Assembly: GCA_037576195.1 (NCBI GenBank)
Contig: CM075102.1
Coordinates: 13,884,745-13,948,744 of the forward strand
DNA from: Phytoseiulus persimilis
Lineage: Eukaryota; Arthropoda; Arachnida; Mesostigmata; Phytoseiidae
Length of the DNA stretch: 64,000 nt
Direction: 5' to 3'
Below the pieces are notes generated by a model. The model saw nothing but the letters and a program-made list of their open reading frames with translations. It ran no database searches and had not been told where the DNA came from. Each line of letters begins with the position of its first letter. Position 1 is the stretch's first letter. Shown piece by piece: positions 46,201 to 60,274 of the stretch. The translations under genes were made by a program, and so were the position numbers.

Positions 46201-49200
46201 GCTCGGATCATCTCGCGTCGTTTCGACACTGAGCAGTTCATTCGCATTTCTATGGATGCCAAGGAAAACGAACGGTCCTGGCCAGTTGAGGCAAATTGCT
46301 CGGGAATTCGACGGGATTTGCTTTCCAATGAAAGAACAAAGTATGAACAAGTGGACAATATGAAGAGCGGACATACGGGCGGAGAAGCTCTCACGCAAAT
46401 GTCAAAGACGGAACGGCTTCAAACGTAAACAGCCATGAAATCGGAGGATCTCACGCGAGTCGTGGGTCAAATGAAAACTCATGAAAATTCGTGAAAACGA
46501 TCCTAACATTATCGCATTGATGCCATTGTTTCCGCCTCCCGCTGCGGGATTTCCGCTCATGCGAAAAATTGATAATTCGGTATTATCTAGAAATTCCCTG
46601 CGCGAAAGTCGTCGTCATCAACATTATTTCGAGGTTTCGAGTGCGTGGATGGTTCCTCTTCTGTCTCCCGGGATGATTCACGAGTATCTCAAGAGATCGC
46701 AGTGAAATGAGCTGATGCCGGCAAGAAATCAGCGAAAAGCAGCCAGGTTGAACTTGAAAACGTTCGTTCGGTTAGAACGCCAAACATCTGAGCTGCGTCG
46801 CGACGAATGTTCATGCTTCGGGGGAAGAGATCAGACCGGACCTCCAGCTCGGCGACCGACACTCTTCAGAACATACCTCTCGAGATGAAGCCCTTCTCCA
46901 TGGATATTCCTTCCTCATGTTCGAAGAAACCCTCCCGCGCGAAACGATTACCAAAATGTCGAAAAATGAAACGGAGAAGTCTCGCTTTTCACGGATTATT
47001 TCTCATGGCATCCCATCCGAGTCAAGCCAGCGCTTTCCAAGCGCGGTTCTTCATCGAGCACGACAGACGAGTGACGAGCGGCAACAGTTCACGAAATATT
47101 TCATTTTCACACCGCCCTCGGAAGATTAGGCTCCCAAGTGAGAAAAATTTCTTCAAGGATAAATATTGATTGACGGCTGTGCGAGCCATCAGGGGAAAGT
47201 GAGCCGGCATTCGTCGATCTGCTCTCGGAAGTCTCCTATTTATGTTGTCGAAGCAGAGATGGACTCCATCCGTTCCTCCCGTTAGCTACAACTCCTGCTC
47301 CCCAGACGTTCGTGTTCGCTCAACACTTTGCAAACGACCAGAAAATGCGGGGTTGAAGCGGCCCAAGCTGTTGTCGCCTCCGCGGCTACCAGTCGCCAGA
47401 TGCACTTTACTCAGGAAGGGCACGAGACATAACCATTATACTAAATACTCGCCTATTACGACAGCATTAACGTGAAAGTCCGCACGTGGCTCTCTAAGTG
47501 ACTTCTCCGGATGACGTCGAGCGACTGAGACAAAAACTACACCCAGACTCAGGTTGACTCCACTCCGGTCTTCTCCGAAACAGGAGGCGCCAGTCTCTGT
47601 CCGCTATTCGGTTGCGGAACTATGCTTTCCGAACGACCTCGTGTACTCGAAAAGTGCAACATCGAAAAGCTGTTTCCCTCTGAACCACGATCTCGCTCAT
47701 CGCAGTGATCGCAACTTGGAATGATTCCTCGTAGCTTCGAAATGATGATCGCCCGTTCGGCGGAGAAGGGTATACTGCCCCGGGCGCTCGGGAACAGCTA
47801 GGAGAATGCACGGTGGGAAATGTGTATGAGTTAATGGCACGGCGTGGGACGATTCCTTCAAATAACCTCCGTGCAATGATTTCGTGGTCTGATGAGTGGA
47901 TCTCGGTCCACGGAAATGTGAGTCCGTAGCGTCGTCACTCGCTTCGACGACATGAATGTGGCAAACTCACGATACGAAGCCTTGTTTATTCAGTTGATCG
48001 CCCAGTTGTACAGACGTCTGTACGGACGGCGCGGATTACTGTCGTTCATCCGACTTATTACATTAGAGCAACAGTTTTTCCCGTTCTCGAAAACTGACCG
48101 AGCAACGTGCTGGTCTTCGATCTCTCTGCGACAAATCTCCTGAGGCTTTGGTCATAATGGGGCCGCTAGTGATCCAACTGAGCAGCCCAACGATCGCTAA
48201 CAAGGCCGTAAGCAAGATAGACAACGTTAGAAGTAGCACACGAGGTGGCAGAGGTAGGCGGGGTGAATAATTTCCATTGCCGGTGTGTCCTTAGCCACCG
48301 CGGGTGTTCAAAGCTGCAGGTGGCTCACTCGCACCATCCATCAGCGTTCTCCCTCTGTGGACTTGAGTCCTTGTTTCGATTGTGTCATTACTGATGACGA
48401 GAAGAGCAAGTCACATCGCAGCCCGCATTTACTCAATAATTCCTTCGGCGTGCTCATTCCCTCATCCGTAGTGTTTTTTCGAGCCTGATTAAGCTTGGAA
48501 TACCAAGTTTATCCGCCAGTCTTATGCATGTGGCAACGGCCAGGAAGTCGATCTGAAAGTCAGAAAGTAGAGCGTAATTCCAACCGTCGGAATGTTTCGG
48601 GCATGCACGAGTCAGTGGGAAAACCATGAATTTCAAGCAAATGGTTCATCGGCTCGCCCAGATATTGTTGCTGGCCATCCGGCTCAGAAATCTGGACGTT
48701 CTAGCACATTTCGACTGTCTTTCTAGCTATTGTCTAAATAATCTGAATCGTTCGGAGAACGAGTCGATTCCCCCTGTACTCTGAGATCTCGAGCATTGGT
48801 CGAAGATTATCATCCACTGGAGTATTATGAGAGTGTTTAGACGAAAGCGATGATATTCTGCTTTCATGAAGACAAAGAAACTAGGAGACACTTTTTCATG
48901 AAGATAAGGACTCATGGAAATAAAATTGGAAACCACTAGAAAAAAGTCCACTTGATAGAGGACCAGCTCACTCACTCGATGATCCTGCTAAACTTTTCGA
49001 TCGGAGGTCGTTCAACGCCACCTTCGATTCCGAACCTTCTCCCAAGCCCCAGAGTCGAGGGTTCCGCAGAAGGACCCGCCAGCGGTCTAGGGGATGCTTA
49101 GCGCGATGGGAAAGCTTTTATTGTGAATAAAGGTTTCATGTGTCGATGCCCAGACAGCGACATTCAAGATCCACATCATCATTCAAGAGAAAACCACGTA

Positions 49201-52200
49201 TTGTCCCTGAAGGCATCCTTCTCCGAGGTGAGCTGATCTGAATACGCGAGCAGTCTTCCAGAGCTGCCTGCCGCAAGTTTTTGGGTGTTAAATAATCACT
49301 GAGCAATTTTCCGTCTCCCTGTCAGAGATGGACCCGAATATTGTTTATTTCAAATTCCACGTGGTCCCTCTCTGTTTGTGGGCAAGGGACAGCCACAGCA
49401 AACTCACGGCACTCACAGTCAACAGACATAGAAACACAGTCGGCGTCGACCGTTGCTCGCGGCTCAAAAGAGAAAGTGTTCCTCCGTCCGCCTGTTCGTT
49501 AGAACGAGAGCCAGTCAGTGACAGACAGTTCGACTTTTCGATTGACTGCTGTGCTGCGGTCGCGTGCTGTTCGAATCGGCGACAAGTCTGGAGAATCTCG
49601 AACCCTGGCAAGAATTCGGAATATGCTGCGAATTGCTTCGTCTACTGTGTGACACTTTTGTGTAACGATTCTACTCGAGAGGATCGGTGGAACTCCGGCG
49701 CTTCATTGCATTCACTGCACCTCCGTGAGAAGTCTCAGCGGGTTTAGGGCTCTGGTGCGAGTTCTAGTTGCCTCCTGTGACATCGTCCTTCGGTGCGTTT
49801 CTCCCTACTTAGAAGTGCTCTGTTCGCGTCTCAATTCCAACGAATAAAACAGTGGCTGCTACCGTCGGCTCGATGATGTGCTCCGTAGCGCTACTCGATG
49901 TCGGGAAAACTTCACGGAAGTGCGTCTGAGATCGGTGACCAGACTCGGCATGAACTGATTCAGTGCACCGGAGTCCAACTGTGGCTATGTACATCATCCT
50001 GATTTCCCTATCTACCTTAATCTTCACTAACAGCTGTTTGGTGCCAGCGGTGGAAGTTCCTGCCGTTGGAACGGAGGCAATGACGGACTTGCCAACGGAA
50101 AATAGGTTCGAAGGTACGTTGTTCCGATCCATGAGGCATGAGCTAACATTCGATTCGAGGAGGAGCGAATCTCTAATAACGTGCTGGGCGATGACTTCAT
50201 GGATTATCTCGGAGCTTCGGGGTAGAGAGCGCGATGAATCACATTCCGGGGCAAGGATTCACGCCGAGCTGTCGGCGTTAAGTGTTTATTTATTTTTTGG
50301 CGAAAATAGAGCTCGGAGTGTTTGCTTGACCTTGTACTCGTGACACGGTTCGAGGCATGATCAGAATAGCGTTCGATCATCGTTCGATAACATTGTGAGC
50401 GGGTGTGCGCTTCAACGCTGTGCTCACGCTCTTGAGGAACTCTGGAAATACCTCGAATGAGTGATGGCACATATTCACGAGTTGACCTTCGTGAGGGAGA
50501 TTCCGGCTGCCCGGCTCAAACGACCGACGGATCCCACCGAGTTCGCAACATCAAGTCAGCGGCTCTCGATAAGCCCGGCACAGTCCACGTGAACTCCGGG
50601 AGAAAACATAAGAATTCTTTATCCCGGAAGGGGTGCATTTTCAACGTAGACCGGCATCATTAGAGGCTCCTGCAATGTGGCTCAAATGTCAGAAATTTCC
50701 GCTCGGGAACGGCCGCTCGCAGCAGCCCTGTCCTACCACAAACTCGAATCCCTGCCTCGAACCCCCCACGAGACAATTCTAATTGGGAGGAATGAGGAAC
50801 TTCACGACGACATTCGCAGACACTGGATGGAGCCGACATCAACAGTTTGCAACAAGTCACTTTACTCGCTCTCAGGGGGCATCTTCCACGAGCATCGGAG
50901 GATGACTCCCCCAAAACACAGGTTGCCCACCTGGATCGATCAGGAGCGCAGTCCCGATTCACGTTTATTTCTCTCGGATCTCCACAACGATGGGTTCTTC
51001 TCCCTTCGATTCGTGAATCAACGCAATCCGTCCTGGAAACTTTCCTCCAGGGCGCCTATCGGAGCCCTTTGGTCCGGTTTTCGGAGCGTGTCGTGCCTTC
51101 CTGAGGGACGGTTGTTGCTGTGCGAGTTTTCACGGAGCAACGTGCCCTTTCAAGCTTTCGTCGCTGTGCTTGTTCGGTACCTGGTCGCGTGCATTTGTCA
51201 ATAAGCCCGTTGGAAACTGCCTCTGTTATTTGGTGGATCGCACATCGTTTCTTCGGGACCAGGCCACATCGATTCGCTGGAGACACTCAACCAAGGAACG
51301 GCTTCCGTGATGCCCGGAGGAATATCTCGGAAGAAAATTACACGGATGTATGAGAGTTTATGAATGTCGTAACCCTGAGAACCGGTCGTACTGTCCCAGA
51401 GCGGAACTCGAGTGGATGGCGCGAATTGTGTCTAAAAATAGTTCCATATCTCGTAAACGATTCCGCATATCAATATATCGGCTGTGTAGCGGCAGAAGGG
51501 AAGCGGTGAGTGTGCAATAAAACGACACGGGCGTTCAGCAGGAGTTTCTCTTGAGGACGCTGTCTTGCGTAGAGCTCTTGATGGAGAACTCGCGCCGCGA
51601 ACAAATCTTTTGCTTAGAAGGTACGGGTTTTCATTAAGGCCAGGGAGGCTTGGGCGGTGGAGCGGCAAATTTTCGTTCGACGTTTTTCTTTTCCAAAACG
51701 TTACATAAATCGAAGGGAGGAGAGCCGGAGTCCCACAGGGATCCTCGCAACAGATTCGAAACATGAGCCTGTCTCTGTTTGATTCGATTGAGCCACTTTG
51801 GAATGATTCAGCATTCCGCGAGCGACCCACAGAGAAATTAACAAAACCGGACGTTTGTTCTCTGCAGAAGAGCGATAGCTTAACTACATCGTGTCGGGAA
51901 TTTTCCGCCACCCTCGAGCCCGAATCGCCAAGAATCCTGAGCGAGAACGAAACTCTCGTCTGAGAAACCATCGAAGAGCTCTGTCATTCGGAATCCCGTT
52001 CGAGGTTCTAACTAGAGTGGAAGCTCGGAAATCGGGCGTGTCGTCTTCACACAAATCTTGCTAAGTAGATCACTGTGGCGACTCGGACAACAAGACCGCA
52101 CCAGGGTCGCATGCTGGGAGAATATCTTCCTCCGAATCAGCGAACGTTCACATCACACTTTTTGATTTATGTCTGGCACAATGAACGCTTCACGCCTACT

Positions 52201-53400
52201 CGCCTACTCGCTCGGCTGCAGTGTGACTTCGATAAAAATAGAAGATCCGATCATAGATTCACATCTTAGCGGAGTAGCCTTTGTCCGGTGCGGCGAAAAT
52301 ATTCGCTCAGACGCCTCAAATCGGTCCGCATGGAATATGATGCTCGGTCGCTGCTGACAAGATGACATCTCTTGAGCATAGCGGAGGAGAAAACTTGGAA
52401 TACCGTTCGGTCCTCAGGCTTCCTTCTCTACTCGTCTGTTTTATGTCGACGACATAGACATAAAATGTGCGCCATAAATCCGAACTAGAACCAGAGCATT
52501 TCTTCGGCGACGACCTAGTGGCTCGGCCTTTTGACTGCATTCTTTGTTGTCATCGTTGTTCGCAGAGACGTCGGGGGAACTCGGAGCTTACATGTAGCTG
52601 TAGAAACTTGACGACAAGGAAGAATGACTGCCAATGTTGAAGGGAGCAAGTGAAAGATAACCGAGACTTTTGGGACGAATCGGAACCAGGCAGTGCGGCC
52701 GGTTCCAGGCTCATTTTGGAGAATCTGGAACCTTGGACAGGAGGAACGCTCCCTTATCCATTCGTCTCGAAGACCCGTCGAGAGGGCCGCTGGTACGCAC
52801 TCGAACGAAAAGATTCATCATTGCCATCGATGGAGACAGCGGAAAAATTATTTTTCGATCGTTCATCTTAATAACGACAATATTAGAGACCAAGGCAACG
52901 GCGACGACAAGAACAACGTATGGGCCTCCGCGGGAAAATCGTTGGAACGAATTAATCGTTCCATGACAGTTTCCGAATTCGATATCCACCATGATAGTTG
53001 ACACGAAGACGACCGAAGTTCTCTATAGACTGACCCAAGGACAGTTAACAAGCACACTGTGATCTGTACATCATCCGTTTTCGGGAGCGGGAAGGGTTCT
53101 CGTTTCCCTCTTCGCCTCCAGGAGAGCCCCCCTTCTGCGAGAGCAATTGAATCAAGATTCTATTAAGCAGCCGTTGCGTAATTTTGCGCTCATCGGAAAA
53201 GCCGAGGATAAACTTTGTGGGAGAGAAATAAGAGGGAAATTAATGGCTCCTGTTAATTAGGTCTCGGTAAACGATTGTGGTCCGAGTCAACGTCGCATCT
53301 CGTCTTATTCTTCTCCAGCTCTCCTCCCGCCCTCAGCCACCCACATACGCACTCACTCATACAACTCACGGTCAGAATCCACCGTTTGCCTGCTGACTTC
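43277..53400. other. gene-poor stretch
   Basis: Apart from the signal-peptide exon candidate at 49,987-50,113, I see no supported gene, RNA or element. The sequence keeps the CpG-rich texture of the flanks and could be intron or intergenic. Confidence 0.45.
49987..50113 (+). CDS. putative signal-peptide exon of an unknown secreted protein
   Basis: ATG followed by a hydrophobic leader (MYIILISLSTLIFTNSC), a Val/Pro/Ala segment and LPTENRFE, ending in phase 1 at a consensus donor (gtacgt). I found no convincing next exon within 1 kb, so the gene may continue across a long intron, or this may be chance. Confidence 0.27.
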
Positions 53401-53955
53401 ATGAAGCTTAATGATCTTCAGCTTGATTTACCCAAGCAGCAGCTTCATCTATGTCCATCCTCAAACAAGTTGACGATAATCCGCCGGAAACTTCCCCGCT
53501 ACATACGCACATGTCCATCGTCTCTGCATGAATTCTTGATTTCCCGAAGATTTAGTTGGCACATACATGAAATTCATATGAAGTTTACACATTCTCCTCC
53601 TCTTTTCGAAAAAGGGGATAAGTCGGTATCGATTAAGAAGAGTCGTGTGCTGTGTTATGGCGATCTCGAAAAGACTCTTGGAAAGTATCATGATCTATGG
53701 AAAAACGATGAAGATAAAACATACCAAGAACCTTGTAATGCTGGCTACATTCATCAGGGAAATATTCTGAATTTACCCCAAAATGATGACGTTCGCCGGA
53801 TGCGTATTCAGCATATTCAGTTAGCGATAAAGAATATTTTGGCGGCCAGCGCAGCTTCTTATGGCAGAGCTGTGTTGTCGAATGAGCAGAGGCTCGGTCT
53901 CCTAGCCCATGTAAAACTGTATTTGGACTTCGGTTTATTAACAATCAATTTTTGA
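53401..53955 (+). CDS. orphan reading frame, 184 residues, A/T-richer than surroundings
   Basis: Intact frame from ATG to TGA, also open 42 codons upstream. The translation looks like globular protein: KLNDLQLDLPKQQLHLC, FSWHIHEIHMKFTHSP, CYGDLEKTLGKYHDLWKNDE and, near the end, QRLGLLAHVKLYLDFGLL. Codons end in A or T far more often than in coracle. That suggests another origin (mobile element, old insertion or foreign gene) or a different constraint. The ATG context is weak. No family recognised, and no transposon ends or introns seen. A processed or foreign pseudogene cannot be excluded. Confidence 0.45.
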   Translation: MKLNDLQLDLPKQQLHLCPSSNKLTIIRRKLPRYIRTCPSSLHEFLISRRFSWHIHEIHMKFTHSPPLFEKGDKSVSIKKSRVLCYGDLEKTLGKYHDLWKNDEDKTYQEPCNAGYIHQGNILNLPQNDDVRRMRIQHIQLAIKNILAASAASYGRAVLSNEQRLGLLAHVKLYLDFGLLTINF

Positions 53956-54916
53956 GACGAGGCTTTTTTCAGCCCGCGCGGCCTTTCCGGCCGAAACGTC
54001 GGTCTAACCATTGTTTTAAGTTCTACTCATGCATTGATCCTGTGGGCTTCGCCGTCCCCGCTCATTAGTGGGTGCCCGTTTATTGGGGAATCTTCCCCAA
54101 TCAGAGAGGAGACGCTAACCTCATAGGAAACTCGAGGAGCTTGCTGCTTTCGTCGCTCGGTGTATGGAAGCAAGAGAAACGCTGGAAGAGCGTCGCACTG
54201 AGAGATTGATGAGAACAGAATGCGAGCACGTGAATGAAGAGCGCTCCACGACAAAACCGCGACAAGCTCAAGTACAAAGTGACAGCCGGTGGCTGGTTGG
54301 TCCGCCCGCCCAAATTGAAATGGCCGTCAATTGAAGCACTGTCACGATGAGGAACACGATGCTGTTCGGATCCCGAGCGTTCTGTTCCCTCCAGTGTCCG
54401 ATCGCTCCCTAGATGTCACCCAATCTATCATAGTCAGCTAGCTAGCTAGCCAGCCAGCGGCTCGAAGGATGACGAGTCTGCTGCGGCAGCCTGACTAGTA
54501 GCCAGGAGAGCTCTTGGAAGACAACCGAATAAAGGTCCGAACCGGCCGTTCTCAACCGGTAGTGTAAGGAGGGGTGAAAATTGTGAACGCGCGCTGGTTC
54601 TCTCGCGATGGGGAGTAACGGAGGGAATCTGATCACCTTCTTTCCTCGCGAGGGCTCGGTCACGAGCGTGTTCCAAAAAAAACCCACTCACGAGCGTAAT
54701 TCATGAATTCCCTGGAATCGAACTCGTCGATCGATCGATCTATCTCTCTGGAACAGCGACACAATGACGCACTGCGCCGGGGACAATCTTTTATTGATTG
54801 GGGAACATCTCTCTTCCGGTCGGCGGCTGAGAGGGAGAAAATCAGGGGGACAGCTCTCGTATAAAGGAGGACGAGCCGCTAGGTGGAGATGCGTAGAAAA
54901 TTGGAAGACATGAGCA

Positions 54917-54933
54917 AGAGAGAGAGAGAGAGA
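54917..54933. repeat. (AG)n microsatellite
   Basis: About eight AG units in non-coding sequence. Confidence 0.85.
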
Positions 54934-57900
54934 GGAGAAGACCGGAGAGGCCAGGCTCAGAACAATGCCTGTTTGTCTTGTTGTTTCACTCTTCACTCGG
55001 TCAGCCAGTCACTCATCCACTCGATGGAAATATCGGTGCCTGGAACAGAGAGCTCAAATAATGGGAAAACCTTTTATTACAGGTAAGTGTCAATGACCTA
55101 ATGTTAGCGATAGACCTCGGAAGAGGAACCCAGGAACGGAGCGACGCTCAGAAACAACGAATGGATCCGAATCGTTGGCAGGACAAAATCGGGGAGCTTC
55201 CAAAAAAATGAAACGAACACCATCTCCTCTTACGGGGGTGTTCATTCTTGCTGCAGAACAACCGGGAGTTCCCGCTGGTGAGTTTCCCAGCCGCTGTGAG
55301 TTAGGAGTAGTAGCGGTCGAGCCTTTCACTCCCGCGTGGCTTTACGCTGTTGCTTGCGGTGCCTCGCCGAAATCTCCGGAGAATTCTCTTTCCCAGAAAG
55401 CAGCTGGGATATAATCCGCTTGGACGGACCACAAATTGAGCTTCGACAACAAGACCGTCAAAGTAGATACTCAAGGCGAGAAAGGACTCACGGAGTCCTA
55501 AATTTGAAGAAACATATCGGGGGTGGAGACGCCGGATGGCCAATGAGGGCCACCTTGACAGTGACGAGAAAGCTGACGAAGCCCAGTGGATCGGGTCCGC
55601 TGGATCGGCCCAGACATTCGCTCCTCCATCGGAACCACTCCCAAGACGGATAACTTCCAGCAAATCCACGCGCCGGCAATCTCCTCCCCACTCCCCGTGT
55701 CCTCAATAATCGTAAAATCTGACCTATATGGGAGCGAACCACTCGCACAACAATTTGATACCCCTGCTTGCGGACCTGTTTTGCGACGATAAAATGCTGC
55801 GACTACACTTTCCAGGCGCGATCGCGAGCTCACTCCCACGAACCGCACTCTCCCGAGGTTCAGCATCTGCTGAGCTTCTACTGAGATGCTTCGCGAAACT
55901 TTTAACTGTAACGTGAATGATTATATTTTCTGAATGATCGACCAGTCGTGGCATGGTGAAGACCATCCTGTGAGATCGAATCTCGGAAAAATGTTCTCCC
56001 GGGAAACACGCATCCCGAGCGGGCTCTCCCCTGCAAGCCAGAGGTGAGGAGCCCTCGGCGTGAACAGGTCCTTGACTCGATCGAGAGCGGGATTCGAGGG
56101 GTGGTGTCACTACGTCTCACACAGCTCTCGATATTCGGCCCCTCAGCCCGCATCGACCTTGGCACATGGCAGCACCTCGTATTGGAATGATGGCACGGAA
56201 GAATTAGCCACAGTTCGGGACAAAGGGCGCAGGTGCTCGGGGCGGGATAGAACTCTCGGAGCGAAAATCACTCACCCAAGCTCAAGAATCCGACGAATAC
56301 GACTGAGAAGCGGATCGAGTGAGAAACCGAGATACGGGAACATTCTTGGCGAGTCGGAGGAGCTATGGGAGCGCAAACGTGAAGGAAAAGGAGGAGCATC
56401 GAGTCGGAGAGGAAACGGGCGAATTCAATCGCAGTCGCGCGGCTTCCTCCGGAACGCGCGCTTATCGGCGATGCCTCCAAAGATGCAGTTTTTTTTTTAT
56501 ATGCTCCCCTATCGCAACCAACACTCCCTGTCAAGGCCTCAGTCAGTGAGCGAGTTCGTCAAACAGAGACTCGCTCGCCGAGTGTGAGTCCAGATAGGAC
56601 GAGCCGATCTCGATAGGGAAAGTAATCCTAGCACTCGCTCTCCCTCGCAGGGGACAAATAAGAAAGTGAACGATCCTTCGCCAGTCAGACTCGCATCGAG
56701 TGAGAGAGGGGGGAGGGGGGCTATCCGAGGATGGCGAACGAATGTGTTGCAGCAATCCGGTGCGCTTCGCCGGTACAGTACTACGAAAGAGCAGCGGACA
56801 AACCTTTCTGAGGTGTTTGCTCAGTTCATTGTCCTTCGATTCTGAGAGCTGCTCATTATCTGGGTCTGGGTTTTCCGTTTGAGGCGACTGTGATGGGCTC
56901 GGTCGGGGAGCGCCATGCAGCGGGACGGGCCGAATCGGAGTTCGTCACACGACCTTCCAGGAGTAACGAAGTGGATGTCCGAGTCGCCCGGAAACGAGTC
57001 CGCATGCCGCTCGGAGTTTGTGAGCTCACTCGAGCTGAGCAGTTTGGTAAGGCCAGCTGGCTGCTCGCGTCTGAACGCTGAGGATTCGTGATAGCTCGCG
57101 TCCGCGGCAACGGCGTTTATGAGCAGTTGGACTCGGAACGTGGGCCGAAATCGTCGAGACGCACATGACGATTTCGAAGCTTTCCTCAATGACAGACTCG
57201 CGTCGTTTGCTCCCCAGCGTCAAGAATGGATGAACGCAACAGTATGAGTAGAGAGAGGGTGACCGCTCTCTCAAGTGCTCGGCTTAGCTCGGGATCGACG
57301 TCTCTCGAAGACAGAAGTGTTGACGCCCGTCTCGTTGGTTACCGAGGTCCAGCACCGAAATTTCTATTCACTGAAGAAACCCTCATCGCAAACCCTCGGA
57401 TCCAAAGATCGCCCTATTCTGAGAGAAAAGTGCCTCCGGACATTTTCCTCCAGGAATCATTGTCCTTGAGATACCGGTCCGGAAGCTCGTCTCGCTCGCC
57501 AGGCGGGAGACTGCGAAAGGCTCCTAATTGAAGAACTCATTCCTCAATCGTGAGGCTGCGATGCGAGCTCCGGACATCTTCTCCGAACTGTGTCGCCCCC
57601 TCTACGGAACGCCGAAGTCCCGTCGCCGGCAGCGGAAAAAACTCGGACAGGTCGTGGAGGCTTTAAGAGGGGGATATGAGCCGGAAAGTCGCCACCCCCA
57701 TTGTTGGACTCAGTAGGTGCTGCTAAAACTAGAGTACTTGAATCGCAGGCATCGTTACTCTTCGGTTCGAATCTCTCGAAAAACATAAATACATACCAGG
57801 CCTGAGAGCCCTGTTCACGAGGTTCGATGACATTCCTCGGAGTGCTCCGACCCTGGAGGACGAAGGAAATTCCTGCCAGATCTCAGGAACTGGGAGTTCG

Positions 57901-59731
57901 TACGAACTCAAGACCTCGCTGTCGATCCACGAGTGACCGTACGAATTTGAAGGAAGAAGCAGGCGATGGTGAGCTGACAGATATCTCATCGAGACCTCAA
58001 ATTTTCTTTCGCGAGAATTGCTTTCGCCCCTCCTCTGCCCTGCGGGCATATACGAGGGGCGCAAGTCCCAGTAGGCTCATAGGGTCGGTATTCAGTGCAT
58101 TTTTTAGAACCTTGAACCGCTCAGTTCGAGCTCTCCAATGGCATTACGGTTGCCTTCCCCATCAAATCCGATTTCCCCGAAAACCCGAGCTCTGGAAACC
58201 CGTCTCACGCGTAATGAGAATTTCCCATGTATTCCATAGAGTTGCCTCTCAATTATCAGCGCCAGTCCCATCGAAAACGGTTCGATGATTGAGCATAGAT
58301 GGGAAACTCGTGACACCCCTTTTGGAAGCGCTAGCTGAAATCGGGCGGTTTCGGCGGCCACCTGAAATCCCCGTTCCGAATAGATGGAAGGCGAATCCAT
58401 TTTTCATTCTTGAAATTTCAATCGACGCGGACTCAGATCATAAGTCACCGATCCGAATGCGCGCAACGCCTTCAGAGTCAATGGAAGATTGGTTCACGTT
58501 GAAAAACGGGAAAAGTACAACCCAGGATCCTGTTAGTTGTGGGCGTTCTTCCTCCTTCGTGAGTTGAAGTCGTATCCAGGTGTACGGTCACGATGATGCG
58601 AACGCCTGATATGACGTTTTCAATAGTATGGTTCGTTTGATTGTACAAAGACACTCAAGTTTGCCCAAACGCAACTCACAAACAACAGCGATAAGAAGGC
58701 GAGGAGCGAGCCGGAGCAGCACAAGTGCTGTGATTATGCTTTCTTCCCTCGATCCAGCGGTTGCTAAACACAAATTTGAGCCAGAGATGCGGGCCGATTC
58801 TGATTCGGTAGGACATGGCGTTGTGTGTTGCGCGTATTAATTCGCTATTGCGTTCAAGCAAATCGAGACGACTATTACGATGTTGCCAAGTCGGGCGGCC
58901 ATCAGATCCACATGCTACAAATTCACGACGGCAGTATTTGTTTCGGCAACGGTGCACAGCGACGACGAGGACCGGTGTACATTCCATAAGAGTTTGATAC
59001 GGGCCGTGTATCGTCATTTTGACCACATTTTCCTTTCATTGATTAAATCGGTCTGTCGTTCGGGTTTGTCGTTCCCTCGTATGCCGCCCTCATATCCTGA
59101 CATCGCGGTTGAACATCGCCGAATCCAACGAGACGCTCATTCTTGTCCAGTGCGGTGTTTTGGTCATTTCGTCACGAGGGGTTCCGTGTTCGGTTGCTCC
59201 TTTTTTCCGCGATCGAATTCCTCGTTCGATGCCTGTGATTCACTGTTACCTCCATCCACCAATCTCGTTTCCTCGCAAATATGACGGTTACGCTGTGCTC
59301 AGTGGAGCCTGTTTCTATTAGGGTGTCAGGAGAGGCACGGTGTACCGGAATTTCTGGAAATTCTCCTGATGATTCCCCGGGGGAGCGGAACTGCAATATT
59401 CATTTGCATGATCCGCGAGCGGTCATCACGAAATTGCGCTCGAAGTAAAGGACTTCGCTGAATCGAAATCACTTCACGCGTACTTGGGACGAGAAGCTTG
59501 GGGCGTGCGGCACGCTTCGACGTCCAATACCGCGGAAATCGCGAAGGAGAAGCGGTCATGCTCGGAACCTGGCTCCGGAAGACTATAGTATGAAGAATCT
59601 CCCTCGACTTTGCCGGGAATGGAAATCCAAGACTTCAGCGTAGACTGGGGTGAGATAAACGAACCGCCCGCTACTCAGGATTTGCTGTGCTTTGATCTGG
59701 AGTCTGAACGATCAACATGTTCAGGGATCAA

Positions 59732-60274
59732 GACGTTTCGGCTCCGGACATTTCGGCTCCGGACATTTCGGCTCCCAGACTTTCCGGTCCTACCATGCCG
59801 ACCAGGGAGATTTCGGCACCTAACGGCGGCGGTCATGTGTGCATGAGACTACGCATGGCGCTCATGTGAATAGAGACACTCTGTTGTTCTTAGGATTTCA
59901 TGCACATATTTCATGCTTCAACCTCGGTAGATGTCTCCCAGAGAGTCAGGCTCTCTGCAACCGTAGACACACGCAGGACCCGTTCATTCCAACTGAAGCC
60001 GTTCGCCCTTACAGGCAGCCGTTGCGTTAGATGAATTAGGTCTCCAGTCGCTATTTATTTCACGGTATCAATCTACCACAACCACTGACAGGGGCTCTCC
60101 TCGAAATGAGGGGATTTTCTTGGCGGTGATGGGGGAAAGGAGGATCAATGATGATCTTTATGAACATCAGCTGAAATCCGAAGATCTCAAGCGAGTTCGA
60201 GGCCGAGATGTTCAACGCCGGAGAGTCTCGGAGCCGGAGTGCCTTGGAGCCGAAATGTCCGGGGCCGAAATGTC
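59732..60274. mobile_element. inverted-repeat element, MITE-like
   Basis: The left arm (59732-59787) repeats GACATTTCGGCTCCG-type units in tandem. The right arm (60218-60274) is its imperfect reverse complement, with GGAGCCGAAATGTCC units and CCGGAGAGTCT at the inner edge. The arms are about 56 bp, separated by about 430 bp of non-coding sequence. No matching target duplication was found, so the true ends may lie slightly elsewhere. Confidence 0.6.

Noticed and set aside
49328..49747. 139-codon plus-strand frame and an opposite-strand frame with one hydrophobic segment
   Set aside because: The two overlap, neither has other support, and the hydrophobic stretch alone is not evidence of a gene.
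57720..57790. GGTTCGAATCT resembling a tRNA B box
   Set aside because: No A box at the proper distance and no cloverleaf; similar GTTCGAATC strings recur here because of sequence composition.
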